Shown here piece after piece: positions 1 to 8,116 of a stretch of DNA of 64,000 bases. Position 1 is the first letter of the stretch, and the number at the start of each line of letters is the position of its first letter. The position numbers and the translations under genes were made by a program. A model generated the notes under the pieces. The model was not told where the DNA came from. It worked only from the letters and a program-made list of their open reading frames with translations, and made no database searches. Source of the stretch: Streptomyces sp. CMB-StM0423 (GTDB lineage Bacteria > Actinomycetota > Actinomycetes > Streptomycetales > Streptomycetaceae); assembly GCF_002847285.1 (NCBI RefSeq), contig NZ_CP025407.1, positions 4,248,501 to 4,312,500 of the forward strand, given 5' to 3'.

Positions 1-1517
1 CCGCCGCCCCGGCGGCGGGAGCGGCCCTCGGGAGGAGCCGCGGCAGCGCCGGAGCCCGTGCCCGCCCAGCCTCCGGGCCCCGCGGGGGCGCCCGGCCCCA
101 GTCCCGGTCCTATGCCGGCTCCCGGCTGCGGTCCCGTGCCGGCTCCCGGATTCGGCCCTGATCCCGGCCCCGGCCCCGGTCCAGCTCCAGGGCCCGGCAC
201 CGTACGAGGAACCGGTCCCGTACCGGCACCCGGTCCCGTACCCCCGACCGGTTCGGCACCCGGCACTGGTGCAGGACCCGCCCCGTGGCGGCGGTCGGCC
301 GAGACGACGAGCGCCGCGAGCCCCGTCGTCAGCGGCACCGACGCGACCAGCCCGATGCTGCCCACGAGGGTCCGTACGATCTCCTCGGCGACGAACTCGC
401 TCGTCGCCACCGTGCCGACACCCTGGTCGGCGATCGTGAAGAGCAGCAGCAGCGGCAGCGCCGCCCCCGCGTACGCGAGGACCAGCGTGTTCACCACCGA
501 CGCGATGTGATCGCGCCCGATCCGCATTGCGGACGCGTACAGCTTCCGCCACGGCGCCGACGGATCGGCCTGCCGCAGCTCCCACACCGCGGACGCCTGC
601 GTCACCGTCACGTCGTCGAGCACCCCGAGCGAGCCGATCAGCACCCCCGCGAGCAGCAGCCCGCTCATGTCGATGTCCGGGTACTGGGTGTGGATGAGCC
701 CCGTGAAGTCGTCGGTGTTCCCGGTCAGTTTCGACCAGCCGATGAACAGCGAACCGAGCAGCCCGATCAGCAGCAGCGACGCGAGCGTGCCGAGGGCGGC
801 CACCGACGTACGCACGTTGAAGCCGTGACACAGATAGAGCGCGATCAGCATGATGGCGCTGCCCCCGACGACCGCCACCACCAGCGGGTTCGACCCGTCG
901 AGGATCGCCGGCAGGATGAACAGGATCAGGATCGCGAAACTCACCGCCAGCGCCGCGAGCGCCGCCAGCCCGCGCAGCCGCCCGACGACGACCACCGCGA
1001 CCGCGAACACCAGCGCCAGCGCCGTCATCGGCACGGTGCGTACCACGTCGGACACGGCGTACTGCAGCTCACGCGGCGCCTTCGGCGAGTAGGAGACGAC
1101 GAGTTCCTGCCCCACCTCGTACCGCCGGGACGCGTCGGGCGCGACGATCTCCGTGAAGGTCCGCCCGGCGTGCTTGCCCGACGTCACCTCGATCGTCGTC
1201 TGCTCGCACATCGCGTCCTGGTCGGGCCGCGGCTCGTCGGTGTCGCCACCGCCGCCCGGCGGCCCCTGCTCCTGGATCTGCGCGCCCACGTCCGCGCACT
1301 TCACCTCCTCGACCTTCGTGACCTTCGCCTGCTGCCGCTCCTGGTCGAAGCCGATGCCGCTGCGCTCGCCCGCCGGTTCACTCCCCGGCCACAGCGCGAT
1401 CAGCCCGGCGAGCACCGCCAGCGCGAACGGGACGAGCACCGCGGCGATCACCCTGCGCAGCCGGTGCGAGGCGGGCGGGGCGGGGGCGCCGTGGTGGTGG
1501 CTGTGCGAATGTGTCAC
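1..1517 (-). CDS. YibE/F-like multi-pass membrane protein (3' end cut by window edge)
   Basis: Reads leftward from a GTG at 1517 and stays open to the window edge (about 505 codons visible, no stop). The N-terminus is His-rich (THSHSHHHG), followed by a membrane anchor and an exported-looking loop of about 100 residues with two Cys, then about seven hydrophobic segments typical of the YibE/F family (DUF5107-independent; conserved VLDDVTVTQASAV and FNVRTSVAALGTLASLLLIG). The family's role is poorly defined; it is annotated as an integral membrane protein. After the last helix the tail becomes a long Gly/Pro repeat (GAGTGPQPGAG-type), far longer than in most relatives and part of the low-complexity theme of this window. 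It is divergent from thiC. Function not assigned beyond family. Confidence 0.82.
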   Translation of the reverse strand, partial: MTHSHSHHHGAPAPPASHRLRRVIAAVLVPFALAVLAGLIALWPGSEPAGERSGIGFDQERQQAKVTKVEEVKCADVGAQIQEQGPPGGGGDTDEPRPDQDAMCEQTTIEVTSGKHAGRTFTEIVAPDASRRYEVGQELVVSYSPKAPRELQYAVSDVVRTVPMTALALVFAVAVVVVGRLRGLAALAALAVSFAILILFILPAILDGSNPLVVAVVGGSAIMLIALYLCHGFNVRTSVAALGTLASLLLIGLLGSLFIGWSKLTGNTDDFTGLIHTQYPDIDMSGLLLAGVLIGSLGVLDDVTVTQASAVWELRQADPSAPWRKLYASAMRIGRDHIASVVNTLVLAYAGAALPLLLLFTIADQGVGTVATSEFVAEEIVRTLVGSIGLVASVPLTTGLAALVVSADRRHGAGPAPVPGAEPVGGTGPGAGTGPVPRTVPGPGAGPGPGPGSGPNPGAGTGPQPGAGIGPGLGPGAPAGPGGWAGTGSGAAAAPPEGRSRRRGG

Positions 1518-1599
1518 GGCCAGATCATCGCAGGAGTGCTCCTGCGCCCTCTTTCGTACCGGTGCGTGCAGCGGTTAGCGTGGTCGGCGAACTGCACAC

Positions 1600-1705
1600 C
1601 GCGGGAGCTCGGAGCACCGGGCTGAGAGGGCGCTGACGGATCCGGATCCGGACCGAGGCTGCGCCGACCGCCGAACCTGTTACCGGGTAATGCCGGCGTA
1701 GGGAG
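1600..1705 (+). promoter_or_regulatory. TPP riboswitch (THI element) of thiC
   Basis: Upstream of thiC lie the hallmark conserved blocks of the thiamine pyrophosphate aptamer: GGGAGCTCGGAG at 1603, GGCTGAGAGGG at 1620-1630, CGACCGCCGAACCTG at 1665-1679, and CGGGTAATGCCGGCGTAGGGAG at 1684-1705 in two joined parts. The last block ends about 9 bases before the ATG, so TPP binding probably hides the ribosome binding site and represses translation, as is usual for actinobacterial thiC leaders. High certainty from motif order and gene context. Confidence 0.95.
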
Positions 1706-1714
1706 TGGGTCTCC

Positions 1715-3532
1715 ATGACCGTTTCGGATGCACGTACGCCCGCCACCGGGGACTCCGCGGAATCTGCGAAGTCTGCGGCGTCCGCGGAGTCTGCCGCGAT
1801 CGGCTGGCACAAGGACCACCTGGAGCACCCCGCGCGGCCCGACATCAGGGTCCCGGTGCGGCGCGTGCACCTCACGAACGGCGACGACGTGACGCTGTAC
1901 GACACGTCCGGGCCGTACACCGACCCGACCACCGACACCGACGTACGCCGCGGGCTCACCCCGCTGCGCGACAACTGGATCATCGCCCGCGGCGACACCG
2001 AGGAGTACCCGGGCCGCCCGCCCCGCCCCGAGGACGACGGCCTCAAACACACCTCGCCCCGCGGCGGTCTGCGCAACCTCGACGCCGTCTTCCCCGGCCG
2101 CCCGCGCCAGCCGCGGCGCGCCCGCGGCGCCGCCGTCACGCAACTCGCGTACGCCAGACGCGGGGAGATCACCGCCGAGATGGAGTTCGTCGCGCTGCGC
2201 GAGCGCGTCGAGCCCGCCTTCGTACGGGACGAGATCGCGGCCGGCCGCGCCGTGCTCCCCGCGAACGTCAACCACCCCGAGTCCGAACCGATGATCATCG
2301 GGAAGAACTTCCTGGTGAAGGTCAACGCCAACATCGGCAACTCGGCCGTCACCTCCTCCATCGAGGAGGAGGTGGAGAAAATGACGTGGGCCACCCGCTG
2401 GGGCGCCGACACGGTCATGGACCTGTCCACCGGCCGCAACATCCACACCACCCGCGAGTGGATCCTGCGCAACTCCCCCGTGCCCATCGGCACCGTGCCG
2501 CTCTACCAGGCGCTGGAGAAGGTCGACGGCCGCGCCGAGGAACTGAGCTGGGACGTCTACAAGGACACCGTCCTGGAACAGTGCGAACAGGGCGTCGACT
2601 ACATGACCGTCCACGCCGGCGTCCTGCTGCGCTACGTCCCGCTCACCGCCCGCCGCAAGACGGGCATCGTCTCCCGCGGCGGCTCCATCATGGCCGCCTG
2701 GTGCCTGGCCCACCACCGGGAGTCGTTCCTCTACACCCACTTCGACGAGCTGTGCGAGATCCTCGCCGCGTACGACGTGACGTTCTCCCTCGGCGACGGC
2801 CTGCGCCCCGGCTCGATCGCCGACGCCAACGACGAGGCGCAGTTCGCGGAGCTGCGTACGCTCGGCGAACTGAACCGGATCGCGAAGTCCCACGGCGTGC
2901 AGACCATGATCGAGGGCCCGGGACACGTCCCGATGCACAAGATCAAGGAGAACGTGGACCTCCAGCAGGAGATCTGCGAAGAGGCCCCCTTCTACACCCT
3001 CGGCCCCCTGGCCACCGACATCGCGCCCGCCTACGACCACATCACCTCCGGCATCGGCGCGGCGATGATCGCCTGGTGGGGCACGGCGATGCTCTGCTAC
3101 GTCACCCCGAAGGAACACCTGGGCCTCCCGGACCGCGACGACGTCAAGACCGGCGTCATCACGTACAAGATCGCCGCCCACGCCGCGGACCTCGCCAAGG
3201 GCCACCCGGGCGCCCAGGACTGGGACGACGCCCTGTCGGACGCCCGCTTCGAGTTCCGCTGGGAGGACCAGTTCAACCTGGCCCTGGACCCGGACACGGC
3301 CCGCGAGTTCCACGACGCGACCCTCCCGGCGGAGCCGGCGAAGACGGCGCACTTCTGCTCCATGTGCGGCCCGAAGTTCTGCTCGATGAAGATCAGCAGA
3401 AACATCGCGGAACGCTTCGGCTCCGACGACCAGGCGGAGCTGACCGCGGAGGAGATCGAACGCGGCATGCTGGAGAAGTCCAGGGAGTTCGCGGCCACGG
3501 GCAACCGCGTCTACCTGCCGTTGACCGACTGA
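1715..3532 (+). CDS. thiC: Phosphomethylpyrimidine synthase ThiC
   Basis: 605 residues. ThiC is the radical SAM enzyme that rearranges 5-aminoimidazole ribotide into the hydroxymethylpyrimidine phosphate half of thiamine in the cytoplasm. The sequence shows the full family pattern: NVNHPESEPMIIG, NIGNSA, the TVHAG block, SRGGSI, GPGHVPMHKI, and the C-terminal cluster motif CSMCGPKFC at residues 548-556, whose cysteines hold the 4Fe-4S cluster. The ATG at 1715 follows the TPP riboswitch directly. The first 35 residues are Ala/Ser-rich and variable. The gene stands alone, ends in a strong hairpin, and is presumably controlled by TPP through its leader. Confidence 0.98.
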   Translation: MTVSDARTPATGDSAESAKSAASAESAAIGWHKDHLEHPARPDIRVPVRRVHLTNGDDVTLYDTSGPYTDPTTDTDVRRGLTPLRDNWIIARGDTEEYPGRPPRPEDDGLKHTSPRGGLRNLDAVFPGRPRQPRRARGAAVTQLAYARRGEITAEMEFVALRERVEPAFVRDEIAAGRAVLPANVNHPESEPMIIGKNFLVKVNANIGNSAVTSSIEEEVEKMTWATRWGADTVMDLSTGRNIHTTREWILRNSPVPIGTVPLYQALEKVDGRAEELSWDVYKDTVLEQCEQGVDYMTVHAGVLLRYVPLTARRKTGIVSRGGSIMAAWCLAHHRESFLYTHFDELCEILAAYDVTFSLGDGLRPGSIADANDEAQFAELRTLGELNRIAKSHGVQTMIEGPGHVPMHKIKENVDLQQEICEEAPFYTLGPLATDIAPAYDHITSGIGAAMIAWWGTAMLCYVTPKEHLGLPDRDDVKTGVITYKIAAHAADLAKGHPGAQDWDDALSDARFEFRWEDQFNLALDPDTAREFHDATLPAEPAKTAHFCSMCGPKFCSMKISRNIAERFGSDDQAELTAEEIERGMLEKSREFAATGNRVYLPLTD

Positions 3533-3534
3533 GC

Positions 3535-3577
3535 CCGGCGGGAGGGGCAGGAGCTCTGCTCCTGCCCCTCCCGCCGG
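3535..3577 (+). terminator. thiC terminator, perfect 19-bp stem
   Basis: Three bases after the thiC stop, arms 3535-3553 and 3559-3577 are perfectly complementary (CCGGCGGGAGGGGCAGGAG and its complement) around a 5-base loop CTCTG. There is no T-run, which is normal for actinomycete terminators. Confidence 0.88.
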
Positions 3578-3600
3578 CGTGTGTCCGCCGAGGGACCGGG

Positions 3601-3650
3601 GACGCCGCCGTAGCCGGCGCCGAGAACAGCGTGCCGGCTACGGCGGCGTC
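3601..3650. repeat. Perfect 18-bp inverted repeat with 14-base spacer
   Basis: Arms 3601-3618 (GACGCCGCCGTAGCCGGC) and 3633-3650 are exact reverse complements around GCCGAGAACAGCGT. It begins 23 bases after the thiC terminator. It could be a second, back-up or bidirectional terminator, or an end of a lost mobile element; nothing else in the sequence decides between these. Confidence 0.6.
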
Positions 3651-3917
3651 TCGTACGAAGCGGTCGGGGACGTGGACGGGCCGCAGGCGGCAACCGGGAG
3701 CTTGCCAGGCTGCGTTCCCAGCACCGCCGGGACCGCGCCGCTTCGTGAACGTGTGCCGGGGGCGGTTCGGTGGTGACGTGCCCGCGGGTGCCGCGGCGGA
3801 GGCTGCCGCCGGGCTCGTGTGCCCGCCGCTTCTCCCGGTACGGTAATCCGGCGCCGATCCCGGAGGACGACAGGGCGTTCCACCCGTGCGAACGAGTACA
3901 TGCTAAGGAGTGCCAGC

Positions 3918-4201
3918 ATGGAGGTAACCGCCGGGACCCTGGCTGCCAAGGCAAAGGACGCAGCTAGAGCAGTTCCGGGCCATAGCTGCACAGGCCCGTC
4001 AGATCGACCTGCTGCTGGATCGCATCCCAAGCCGGGATCGCGCAGATGTGATCTTTGAGAGAGATTATGCGGAGGCCATCCTCACCCGGCGGCAATCGTT
4101 CGTCGTTGGACCTCGGAGGGATTGCACATCGCGAAAGGCCGTTGGAGATCGCCGGCTTGAGGGATCTGGAAGGCGAATTCGATGCGCGGATCTCCTCGGC
4201 T
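3918..4201 (+). pseudogene. Frameshifted remnant of a small soluble protein gene
   Basis: An AAGGAG ribosome binding site precedes ATG 3918, which reads MEVTAGTLAAKAKD and then stays in a frame that ends uninformatively at 4058. In the next frame, with no start of its own nearby, the sequence continues as a plausible helical protein: QLEQFRAIAAQARQIDLLLD, then IPSRDRADVIFERDYAEAIL up to about 4105. A third frame then reads DLGGIAHRERPLEIAGLRDL up to about 4200. Joining these by small indels restores one protein of about 95 residues. The segment 3960-4200 is visibly less GC-rich than the flanks and uses A/T third bases, suggesting acquired DNA. I do not recognise the family. It may instead be noncoding; the frame-joined reading is inference. 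Confidence 0.35.
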
Positions 4202-4218
4202 CGCACCCGCAATCCGCG

Positions 4219-4428
4219 GTGCCCGCCGCGACCCTGAAACCGGAGCCCGTGCCGGATCCCGCGCCCCAGCCCGTGCCGCGCGGCGCTTCGCCCGGGCTGA
4301 CGCCGCGAGGGTGGCGGGCCGCCGGCCGCCTGGTCGGCAACTGCGCCGGGCTCAGCTTCCTCGTCCCCGGCCTCCTCGCCGTACTCGGCACGATCACCGC
4401 GATCGCGGTCGCCCTCGCCGCGGGGTGA
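4219..4428 (+). CDS. Possible small membrane protein, 69 residues
   Basis: From GTG 4219 the frame encodes a Pro-rich leader (KPEPVPDPAPQPVPRG), a short basic stretch (RGWRAAGRLVG) and one convincing membrane helix (LSFLVPGLLAVLGTITAIAV) before a TGA. GC content returns here to the local high value. No clear ribosome binding site is visible. The same frame is open further upstream to 4048 through the gene remnant, so this could be the tail of that broken gene rather than an independent protein. No family recognised. Confidence 0.28.
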   Translation: MPAATLKPEPVPDPAPQPVPRGASPGLTPRGWRAAGRLVGNCAGLSFLVPGLLAVLGTITAIAVALAAG

Positions 4429-4485
4429 CCCGGCGGCCGGTTCGCCGGTACGCCCGGGGCGTACGCGCAGCGGAGCGAGAACCCG

Positions 4486-5061
4486 CTACATCCGGTCCGC
4501 CGCCCGGAGATACAGCCCCGCGAGGCGCGGCAGGCGTTTGTGCATCTCCCCGTCGTCGTCGAAGTCGAAGTCCTCCCCCATGTCCGGTGCCGCGCCGCCC
4601 TCGCCGTCCGCCGGCCGGTACTCCGCCCACGCCTCGTGGAAGGCGTCCCTGCTGCCCGTCAGGCGCTCGAAGGCGGCGCCCGCCGCGTAGTTCACTTCCT
4701 CGTGGAAGAGGACCTCGTCGTGGCCGTGCCGCGCGGCCTCGGCGACGGCAGGGTGCTCGGCGAGGCTGTCCGGCGCGGCCGCGGCGCGCTCGTACCACTT
4801 GCGGCCGAGGGAGATCACCCCGGCGCGGAAGTCCATGAAGCTGTCGTCCGAGCAGCCCCCGCCGATGAGATACGCGGCCGCCCACACGTCCCAGCGGTAC
4901 AGGGCACCGTGCACCTCGCCGAACCGCTCCGCGTACGCCAGGATCTCCTGCCGGGGGAGCCCCGCGAGGAGTCCCACGAGCGCCTCGTCGAAGGGCACGC
5001 CGTCCGCCGCCGCGGAGGAGCGCGCCGATTCGACGAGGTGCCAGAACCGGTCGATGTCCAT
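4486..5061 (-). CDS. DUF4240 domain-containing protein
   Basis: 191 residues from ATG 5061 (MDIDRFWHLVESAR). The opening FWxLVE motif, the LAGLPRQEILAYAERFGEVH helix, the YRWDVWAAAYLIGGGCSDDSFMDFRAG block and the WISLGRKWYE-like segment (here VISLGRKWYERAAAAPDSLA) are the recognisable core of DUF4240, a family of small cytoplasmic proteins of unknown function common in Streptomyces, where they often sit alone. The C-terminal part (FDFDDDGEMHKRLPRL) is conserved too. A longer reading frame upstream lacks a conserved sequence, so the ATG at the DUF start is preferred. No operon partner is apparent. Confidence 0.85.
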   Translation of the reverse strand: MDIDRFWHLVESARSSAAADGVPFDEALVGLLAGLPRQEILAYAERFGEVHGALYRWDVWAAAYLIGGGCSDDSFMDFRAGVISLGRKWYERAAAAPDSLAEHPAVAEAARHGHDEVLFHEEVNYAAGAAFERLTGSRDAFHEAWAEYRPADGEGGAAPDMGEDFDFDDDGEMHKRLPRLAGLYLRAADRM

Positions 5062-5379
5062 GTCCCGTACTGTGGCACCCCGCACTGACATTCCGGTCTC
5101 ATCCCGTAAACGCGTTGCACGGCCGCGGCCGGCGTGGGACATTGGCCGCCGTCCGCGCGCCCGCGGACACATCCGCCGGCCGTCCGCCGGCGCACTCACG
5201 GTGAGGAACGAAGCCTTTGATCCCGGCGCCCGTCAGCGGCCGCCGTCGGCGCCGAGTGGCCCGCCCGCTTCCGTAGCGGAGCCGCCCGCTCTCCCACGCC
5301 GGACACGCCCGTCCCGTACGGCGGCCCCACGCTCTCTTCTGTCTGCGCACGTCAGAGACTTCGTGAGGTCGATACCACC
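5062..5379. other. Intergenic region between DUF4240 and GNAT genes
   Basis: This 318-base divergent gap shows no convincing coding frame. It should hold the promoters of both flanking genes. The right end contains GAGGTC just before the GTG start of the acetyltransferase. I see no strong palindrome or repeat. Confidence 0.5.
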
Positions 5380-6150
5380 GTGGCTACCCCCATGGACAAG
5401 CAGGTCCAGAACTTCGCCGTCGCCAACCTCCGCCGCCGCCCCGACGTCGTCGAGACCGGCGGGTTCGTCGCCGGCTTCGCCGTCGACACCGACAGCCCCT
5501 ACCTCAACTACGCAACCCCGCTGCCCGGCACCGCCCCCACCTCCGCCGACGTCGCCGCGCTCGTCGGCGCGTTCCGGGAGCGGGGGCTGCTGCCGCGGCT
5601 GGAGTTCGCGCCCGGGGCCGCGCCCCGGGTGGAGGGGGCGCTGCGGGCGGCGGGGTTCGGGACGGAGGCGGTCCACGAATACCTCGTCTGCACCCCGCAC
5701 ACGTACACCGATCCCCTGCCCGGCGGCAATCGCCCGAGGGTGGAAACCCCCGCCACCGAGGCGGAGTTCCGGGCGCTGGACGCGGCGCTCGCGGAGGCGT
5801 TCGGCGGTGCGTTCGCCGCGTCGGCGGAAGGCGCGGCGCGGCTGCGGCGGCTGGGGGAGGACGGCGGGGAGGTGCGTTTCGTACGGGCCGGGGACGGCGG
5901 TTGCGCCGGCGGCGCGACGTGCTCGCCGCGGGCGGAGGACACCGCGGAACTCGCCGGCGTCGGTACCCGCCCCGCGTACCGGCGCCGCGGCGTCGCGGCG
6001 GCGGTGACCGCGGCACTGACGGAAGCGATGTTCGACCGCGGGGCGGGATCTGTGTGGCTGGAGTACTCCGGCGCGGGCTCCCGCGGCACGTACACCCGCG
6101 TCGGCTACCGTCCCGGCGGCACCCGCCTGTACGTCTCCCTGCCTGACTGA
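5380..6150 (+). CDS. GNAT family N-acetyltransferase
   Basis: 256 residues from GTG 5380, with GAGG 9 bases upstream. The C-terminal half carries the acetyl-CoA binding fold: AELAGVGTRPAYRRRGVAAA (motif A, with the R-R-x-G-x-A pyrophosphate loop), VTAALTEAMFDRGAG, and a C-terminal GYRPGGTRLYVSLPD that matches the usual FYxRxGF region. The N-terminal half (residues 1-120) looks like the degenerate first GNAT repeat seen in two-domain members. The acceptor substrate cannot be predicted. It is monocistronic and followed by a convergent gene. Confidence 0.85.
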   Translation: MATPMDKQVQNFAVANLRRRPDVVETGGFVAGFAVDTDSPYLNYATPLPGTAPTSADVAALVGAFRERGLLPRLEFAPGAAPRVEGALRAAGFGTEAVHEYLVCTPHTYTDPLPGGNRPRVETPATEAEFRALDAALAEAFGGAFAASAEGAARLRRLGEDGGEVRFVRAGDGGCAGGATCSPRAEDTAELAGVGTRPAYRRRGVAAAVTAALTEAMFDRGAGSVWLEYSGAGSRGTYTRVGYRPGGTRLYVSLPD

Positions 6151-6181
6151 CCCGGGGGCCGGTGGCCGGGAGGCCGGGGGC

Positions 6182-6937
6182 TCAGGTCTGGGGCGGGCGC
6201 ATCAGGTGCAGGTCCTCGCCCCAGGCGTCGAGCACACCGCCGTGTCCCGCCCGCCGGGCCGCCGGCTCGACCCGCGCGAAGACGGCGCGCTGCAGGCCCG
6301 CGTCCCCGGTGCACGTGATGCGGTCCACGGCCGCGGGCAACTCGTCGCCCGCCCAGCCGGGCAGCGGGTGCCGCGCCAGCTCCCAGCACAGGTACTTGTT
6401 GTACGGGCGCGGGCGGCGCTCCAGTGTGAAGAGCAGCTCCAGCAGGTGGCGGGCGCTGTCGGCAGCATCGAGGCGGGCGGCGAGGGGGCGGCCGTCGCGG
6501 GTGTTCTTGACGGAGCGGTAGAGGGAGTTGGCGTACGCGTCCAGCAGCGCGGCGGCGTCGCGGTGCGCCTCGTCGGCGTCGAGCCGCGCGGCGGCGGCGA
6601 GGACGCGGGCGATGCCGCCGCCGAGGCGGTCGAGGACGACGCGGGCGCGCGCGAGGGCGTAGCGCTCGAAGCCGGGCGCGCGCCCGAGTTCGCGGAAGCC
6701 GGCGAGGGGGAGGACGAGGAGGTCGAGGGCGGCGGAGCGGTGGCCGTGGAGGCGGGTGAGGCCACCGGCCGTACCCTCGGCGAGGACGACGTACAGGTCG
6801 TGGTCGGAGCGCTCGGTCGCCATGCCCTCGTGGGCCTGGGACCCCTTGAGGACGAGGCCGACGACGGCGGGGTCGGCGGTGGCGCGGGCGACGAAGTCGG
6901 TGTAGGCGAGGGGGTGCTGCTGCTGTTCGGCGGTCAT
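6182..6937 (-). CDS. Nucleotidyltransferase-fold protein
   Basis: 251 residues from ATG 6937, preceded by GGAG at 10 bases. The N-terminus carries the Pol-beta-type nucleotidyltransferase signature: GLVLKGSQAHEGMATERSDH, followed by DLYVVL, giving the G-S motif and the paired Asp that would bind metal. The C-terminal two-thirds are alpha-helical (YANSLYRSVKNTRDGRPLAA, ARHLLELLFTLERRPRPYNK), resembling adenylyltransferases of the aminoglycoside or MNT-like type. The upstream in-frame extension to 7033 is rejected because it is low-complexity and lies beyond the best ribosome binding site. Likely transfers a nucleotide to a protein or small molecule; the target is unknown. Confidence 0.75.
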   Translation of the reverse strand: MTAEQQQHPLAYTDFVARATADPAVVGLVLKGSQAHEGMATERSDHDLYVVLAEGTAGGLTRLHGHRSAALDLLVLPLAGFRELGRAPGFERYALARARVVLDRLGGGIARVLAAAARLDADEAHRDAAALLDAYANSLYRSVKNTRDGRPLAARLDAADSARHLLELLFTLERRPRPYNKYLCWELARHPLPGWAGDELPAAVDRITCTGDAGLQRAVFARVEPAARRAGHGGVLDAWGEDLHLMRPPQT

Positions 6938-7151
6938 GCGGTGGTCTCCGGAGGGATCGGGGCGGGCAGGCCGGCCGGGCGGCTCCGCGCTGCCGGGAGC
7001 CGCCCGCGTCGTCCGCGGCGGGCCCGCGGCCACTGGCCGCGCCGCGGCCGGTGGCCGGCTGCCGCCGCCCGGAAGATCACCTCACCCCGGGACCGTACCG
7101 GGGGCGGGGCGCGCGGGTCACGACTCCGGGCGGGCACGGGGGCGTGACTCC

Positions 7152-7211
7152 GGTCAGAACTCCGCCGGTCAGAACTCCGCTCGTCAGAACTCCGCCGGTC
7201 AGAGCTCCGGC
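7152..7211. repeat. Four tandem 15-bp repeats
   Basis: Unit GGTCAGAACTCCGCC at 7152, 7167, 7182 and 7197, with one or two changes per copy. The last copy contains the stop codon of the secreted protein gene (TCA at 7199-7201 on this strand), so the array grows out of the 3' end of that gene. Confidence 0.9.
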
Positions 7212-7807
7212 TGCCAGGGCTGGACCCGGAAGTCGCCGGTGCCGCGCTTGACCTTCTCGAACGGCGCGGAACTCACGCACGGCGCAAGGTCCTTGTCCTC
7301 CACCGGGCTGCCCGTGCCCGCCCAGCTGTAGCCGAGACGGTCGTTGCGGCCCTGGTCGTGGACGGTGACGCCGACGCGCAGGCCCTTCGCGCCGGGGAGG
7401 TCGGTGTCGGTGATGACACCGGAGACGACGGCGACCCTGCCGCCGGTGACGAGGCAGTCGACGTCGGCCTCCGCCCACGCGCCCTCGCCGCCGAGGTAGT
7501 GGCTGAAGCGGAACGTGCCGGTCGCCTGGAGGGGGTCGTCGTTGTGCTTCGCGGCGAGGCGGGCGTCGAAGGAGAACGTGATGTCGTCGCCGAGCGACCG
7601 GGTGAGCTTCGCGGTGCCGGTCAGGGAGGCGGCGGGCCGTTCCCCGCGGTCGCCGCTCCAGGCGGTATCTGTGCTGTGAAAGCTCTTGCCGCCGCGGTCG
7701 TCGGTGCGGGAGTCACCGGCTGCGGCGGCCGTACCGGCGGTGGCCGTCGCGAGCAGGGCGGCGGAGAGGGCGACGGCGCGAAGGCGGTTGCTGCGTACGT
7801 GGCGCAA
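7199..7807 (-). CDS. Secreted protein of unknown function
   Basis: 202 residues. The start is a TTG at 7807 with GAGGAG 7 bases upstream. A Sec signal peptide is plain: basic MRHVRSNRLR, hydrophobic AVALSAALLATATAGTAAAA and a probable cut near residue 30. The mature part is beta-rich with SFDARLAAKHNDDPLQATGT, FRFSHYLGGEGAWAEADVDC and a second Cys near the C-terminus (DLAPCVSS), so one disulfide is possible. Repetition of such 'FSFDARL...GTFRFSHY' proteins is familiar from Streptomyces exoproteomes, but I cannot name a characterised homologue. It is divergent from the TerD-vWA gene across 309 bases. Confidence 0.8.
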   Translation of the reverse strand: MRHVRSNRLRAVALSAALLATATAGTAAAAGDSRTDDRGGKSFHSTDTAWSGDRGERPAASLTGTAKLTRSLGDDITFSFDARLAAKHNDDPLQATGTFRFSHYLGGEGAWAEADVDCLVTGGRVAVVSGVITDTDLPGAKGLRVGVTVHDQGRNDRLGYSWAGTGSPVEDKDLAPCVSSAPFEKVKRGTGDFRVQPWQPEL

Positions 7808-8116
7808 GAGAACTGCTCCTCAAGGGCTGTTGGCCCGGACGATCCGGGTGCCAGCAGCCTCGCCCGCGGCGGAGGCGCGCCGCGTCAGCCCGCGGCGGCA
7901 AGCGACGTACCGCCGTGGTCTGCCTCACCAACCGTTACGGCTACCTCCCCGGCATGACACGCTGTACCTGACCAGGGCAGGCTCCCGGCCACCGGCCGCG
8001 GAACCACGTCGCGGCGCCGGGAGTTCCCCACGGAACCACGGTGCGCAGCCCGCGGTCCGTCGTACGCCACCACAACCACAGCCGCAGTCCGACCGCATCG
8101 GAGAGGGAACGAGTCC
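7808..8116. other. Divergent intergenic region, no gene seen
   Basis: The 309 bases between the secreted protein and the TerD-vWA gene contain the GAGGAG site for the leftward gene and GAGAGGGA 8 bases before the rightward ATG. No open frame with coding character, hairpin or repeat stands out. Confidence 0.5.

Noticed and set aside
285..1625. Rightward reading frame across the YibE/F gene
   Set aside because: Product is R/H/Q-rich shadow sequence; the leftward frame has real membrane helices and family motifs.
1514..3352. Long leftward reading frame opposite thiC
   Set aside because: thiC is certain on the plus strand. The antisense frame is open only because of high GC third positions and its product is low-complexity V/G/D/R sequence.
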